A DNA stretch of 9,021 nt from Chitinophagales bacterium (GTDB taxonomy: Bacteria; Bacteroidota; Bacteroidia; Chitinophagales; Chitinophagaceae), in contig JAATGW010000463.1 of assembly GCA_015654495.1 (NCBI GenBank), forward strand, positions 1-9,021, given 5' to 3'. The translations under genes and the position numbers were made by a program. Below, piece by piece: positions 6,851 to 9,021 of the stretch. The stretch's first letter is position 1, and each line of letters opens with the position of its first letter. The notes beneath the pieces were generated by a model. It was not told the origin of the DNA, did no database searches, and was given only the letters and a program-made list of their open reading frames with translations.

Positions 6851-8380
6851 ATGGAACGTTATCTCCTTTTACGCAATAATGAACAAACCGGGCCCCACAG
6901 CTATGAAGAATTGGTGAGTCTGGGTTTACAACCTCAGGATCTCATTTGGGCCGAGGGCAGGAGTGCTTCATGGAAGTACCCCATGGAAATGGAAGAATTC
7001 AAGGTTTTAATCCCGGCAGTTGTTACAATCGAAAAAGAATACGACCGTCCTCCCCTTTCCCGGACCAGACTTCAGAATGATGAAGTACTTGTGAATGGAC
7101 TTCAAACGACTCCGGATAAAGTACAGCAGTTTATTCCTGAAAACGATCTGTACGAGTTTCCGACTTTGGCGAGATTTTTCATGGCGAGTCAATATGAAAG
7201 ACAGGATAACGTTGAAACCTGTGCAGCCGAAGTACTGAAATCAGAAAAAAATCCGGAAAATTCAGTTAAGAAATCCGCTATCTGGGTTTCGCTTCCTTCA
7301 ACCGTTGCAAACAAGAGAATAATTCTTATCAAAGGTGCCGATCCTGAAAAGCAAAGTGAGGATGAAGATTTGATTTCCACTGTTAACAGGAACCCTTCAA
7401 TTAACACTAATGCACAACCGAAATACTGGCAAACCAGCGAATTGAGTGAAATCATGAAGCCGGAACCCGTTCAGCAAAACTGTAAAATCATTCCTATTGA
7501 TATTCATCTGGTTTCTGCTGAAAGCAAGGCAACTCTTTTTCCTGTCAGTGTTGAATCTACGCGCAGAGAATCAGATGCAGATGAACTGAAAATTCATTTT
7601 ATCAAACCATCGAATTCGAAAAAGTTTTATTCCATTTCATTGCAGAAAATTGCTGTTGCAGTTGGCCTTGCTTCCATTATTATGGTGGCTTCTCTTATTG
7701 CAAACTCTATTATTAGTCCGGGATATGAGGTAAAACCCAAAACACTGGCAAATAATATCAGTAAAAAACTACCTGAAAAACCTGAAGCGCCTTTGTCAGT
7801 ACCTGCAGTAATCCTTGCCGCTAATATTTTACCATCTCCGCAGCCATCAATAAATGAGGATTCTTTGAAAGCTGCAGCACTGATCGCAGCTGAAAAAGAA
7901 AAACTGGCAATAGCGAGAAGAAAAGAAATTGCTGCAAAAAAAATAAAGGAAAAAAAGCAACTGGCAGTAGTTGTGCCGGAAGTTCTGCCTTCTGAGATTC
8001 CGGTGGCTGAGAAAGAAGAATCGACTGAAAGTATAGCCCAGACTGCATTACAGGCGAAAAAGGAAGAGACTAGAAAAAATATTTCGCAGCTCCTGGAAGT
8101 GCAAATGGATGGATATAAAGTAGGCTTACTTGGTGGTATCCGCGAGTTTGACCTGGTAGTAAAAAACAATTCGGGATTTCCGATAGACAGGATCGTAGTG
8201 GAATTGAAATATATCCAGTCGAATAAGAAAGTGTTTAAAACCGAAACTGTCGAAATCAATGCGATAGCTGCATATTCAAACAAATCAATTGAAGTTCCGA
8301 AGTCGTCGAGGGGTGTTAAGGTTGAGTCCTTTATCAGGAGTATTGCTTCAGGGGATTTAAGCCTGAGTTATTCCAACTAA
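6851..8380 (+). CDS. GYF_2-domain single-pass membrane protein with C-terminal beta domain, function unknown
   Basis: The start is placed at MERYLLLRNN (509 residues) because the GYF_2 fold begins there, as is usual, with AAAGG 10 nt upstream. The in-frame ATG at 6770 would add 27 residues that look like translated leader. Residues 1-53 form a GYF_2 (DUF4339) domain, with YLLLRNN, GP (14-15), EEL (19-21), DLIW (30-33), EG (35-36) and W41. This type of domain probably binds proteins. Residues about 60-260 are polar and low in order. One membrane helix spans about 266-288 (KIAVAVGLASIIMVASLIAN). A stalk rich in Ala, Lys and Glu follows (about 335-409). Residues 413-509 (GYKVGLLGGIREFDLVVKNN, then PIDRIVVELKY and VPKSSRGVKVESF) look like a small beta-sandwich of FxLYD-like type. 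There is no signal peptide. The expected layout is GYF domain in the cytoplasm and beta domain in the periplasm. It is transcribed divergently from gyrA. A role in linking cytoplasm to envelope is only inferred. Confidence 0.85.
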   Translation: MERYLLLRNNEQTGPHSYEELVSLGLQPQDLIWAEGRSASWKYPMEMEEFKVLIPAVVTIEKEYDRPPLSRTRLQNDEVLVNGLQTTPDKVQQFIPENDLYEFPTLARFFMASQYERQDNVETCAAEVLKSEKNPENSVKKSAIWVSLPSTVANKRIILIKGADPEKQSEDEDLISTVNRNPSINTNAQPKYWQTSELSEIMKPEPVQQNCKIIPIDIHLVSAESKATLFPVSVESTRRESDADELKIHFIKPSNSKKFYSISLQKIAVAVGLASIIMVASLIANSIISPGYEVKPKTLANNISKKLPEKPEAPLSVPAVILAANILPSPQPSINEDSLKAAALIAAEKEKLAIARRKEIAAKKIKEKKQLAVVVPEVLPSEIPVAEKEESTESIAQTALQAKKEETRKNISQLLEVQMDGYKVGLLGGIREFDLVVKNNSGFPIDRIVVELKYIQSNKKVFKTETVEINAIAAYSNKSIEVPKSSRGVKVESFIRSIASGDLSLSYSN

Positions 8381-8395
8381 CGGTCTTCTGGTAAA

Positions 8396-8409
8396 TTTTC
8401 TTCGGAAAA
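8396..8409 (+). terminator. Weak hairpin with UUCG loop after the GYF-domain gene
   Basis: TTTTC (8396-8400) pairs with GAAAA (8405-8409) around TTCG, the stable c(UUCG)g tetraloop. It begins 16 nt after the stop. A run of seven T (8420-8426) follows 10 nt later rather than directly, and the stem is A/T-rich, so terminator function is doubtful. Confidence 0.3.
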
Positions 8410-8476
8410 ATCAGATCTCTTTTTTTCTTTACACCGTATATTTTCATCCGGATAATCAGAAATCAAAACGGTTGCT

Positions 8477-8491
8477 TCACTAACTTAGTGA
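8477..8491. promoter_or_regulatory. Perfect 15-bp palindrome, possible operator of the saccharopine dehydrogenase gene
   Basis: TCACTAA (8477-8483) and TTAGTGA (8485-8491) are perfect 7-bp arms around a central C. The site ends 15 nt before the ATG at 8507. Its position and symmetry suit binding by a dimeric repressor. The regulator is unknown and none is encoded in this window. Confidence 0.4.
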
Positions 8492-8506
8492 TCTGAAAGC
8501 GCGGAA

Positions 8507-9021
8507 ATGAAACATATCGTATTATTCGGAGCGGGAAAATCGGCCACAGTTTTAATTGACTATCTTCTGACTCGCGCTGAGCGCATGAATTTTCATGTTC
8601 ATGTTGTGGATGCGAACCTCGAAACAGCCATTTCGAAAACAAAAGACCATGTACAGGCTTCAGCTTATGGCATAAGCAGCGAAGATGAAAAACAGATCAA
8701 CTCTCTTGTTGAAATGGCCGATCTTGTCATTTCATTACTGCCTCCGCATCTCCATCACACAATCGCAGAAAAATGTCTTTCGTTCAGAAAAAATTTTCTG
8801 AATGCTTCATATGCAACTCCTGAATTGAAGAAGCACAACACTGAAGTGGAGAAACAGGGTCTGACCTTTTTGTGTGAAATGGGTCTGGATCCGGGAATTG
8901 ATCATATGAGCGCAATGCAGATGATCGATGGAATACGGGCACGGGGAGGCGTTATCAATTTTTTCAGATCACATTGTGGCGGATTAGTTGCACCTGAAAG
9001 CGACGATAATCCATGGCATTA
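8507..9021 (+). CDS. Saccharopine dehydrogenase family protein (5' part, cut by window end)
   Basis: The first 171 codons are present and the frame is still open at the window end. Residues 4-13 form a Rossmann beta strand and dinucleotide-binding loop, IVLFGAGKSA (GxGxxA), and Asp35 (VHVVDAN) ends the second strand. Family motifs follow: DLVISLLPP (72-80), NASYATPEL (99-107), CEMGLDPGIDHMSAM (123-137) and SHCGGLVAPESDDNP (155-169). These are typical of the glutamate-forming saccharopine dehydrogenase/reductase family (LYS9 or the SDH half of animal LKR/SDH). That enzyme interconverts saccharopine with glutamate plus aminoadipate semialdehyde using NAD(P). In bacteria it would most likely serve lysine breakdown, but the partner lysine-ketoglutarate reductase is not in view. 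Related family members can act on other opine-like substrates. A 126-nt gap with a palindrome separates it from the GYF gene, suggesting its own promoter. No clear ribosome binding site is visible. Confidence 0.9.
   Translation, partial: MKHIVLFGAGKSATVLIDYLLTRAERMNFHVHVVDANLETAISKTKDHVQASAYGISSEDEKQINSLVEMADLVISLLPPHLHHTIAEKCLSFRKNFLNASYATPELKKHNTEVEKQGLTFLCEMGLDPGIDHMSAMQMIDGIRARGGVINFFRSHCGGLVAPESDDNPWH

Noticed and set aside
7627..8283. 218-residue open frame on the minus strand within the GYF-domain gene
   Set aside because: It is the antisense shadow of the Lys/Glu/Ala-rich stalk, giving an artificial Ser/Phe/Ala-rich product. The plus-strand frame has clear domains.

Overview
The window looks like chromosomal DNA from a member of the Bacteroidota, most likely near the Chitinophagaceae or a related group. 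The reasons are moderate GC content, A/T-rich start regions mostly without Shine-Dalgarno sequences, an exact TAnnTTTG promoter element upstream of gyrA, and a GYF_2-domain membrane protein of a kind common in that phylum. The family-level placement is an inference from memory of similar proteins. No mobile element, CRISPR array, tRNA or rRNA was seen.

Layout. Positions 1-39 probably hold the last 12 codons of a rightward gene. It converges on a leftward block of four genes, which in transcription order are gyrA (DNA gyrase subunit A), a secreted TPR-like protein (23 nt after gyrA), an HD-domain phosphohydrolase-like protein (81 nt after the TPR gene) and an ABC exporter half-transporter (14 nt after the HD gene). 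A 9-bp hairpin with a short T-tract lies between the TPR and HD genes. The block is therefore probably two units, gyrA-TPR and HD-ABC, with possible read-through.

To the right of gyrA is a divergent control region. It contains the gyrA promoter element and an inverted repeat whose two halves each match the DnaA box at 8 of 9 positions. A rightward gene follows, encoding a GYF_2 / single transmembrane helix / Ala-Lys-Glu-rich stalk / C-terminal beta-domain protein of unknown function. A 126-nt gap holding a UUCG-loop hairpin and a perfect 15-bp palindrome separates it from a saccharopine dehydrogenase gene, cut off by the window end after 171 codons.

The genes do not form an obvious single pathway: they combine topology control (GyrA), envelope proteins (TPR, ABC exporter, GYF protein), a probable metal-dependent hydrolase and lysine metabolism. 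I do not see a convincing new defence or mobile system. The points most worth a second look are the Gly at the quinolone-contact position of GyrA, the DnaA-box-like inverted repeat, the GYF_2 membrane protein, and the palindrome in front of the saccharopine dehydrogenase.
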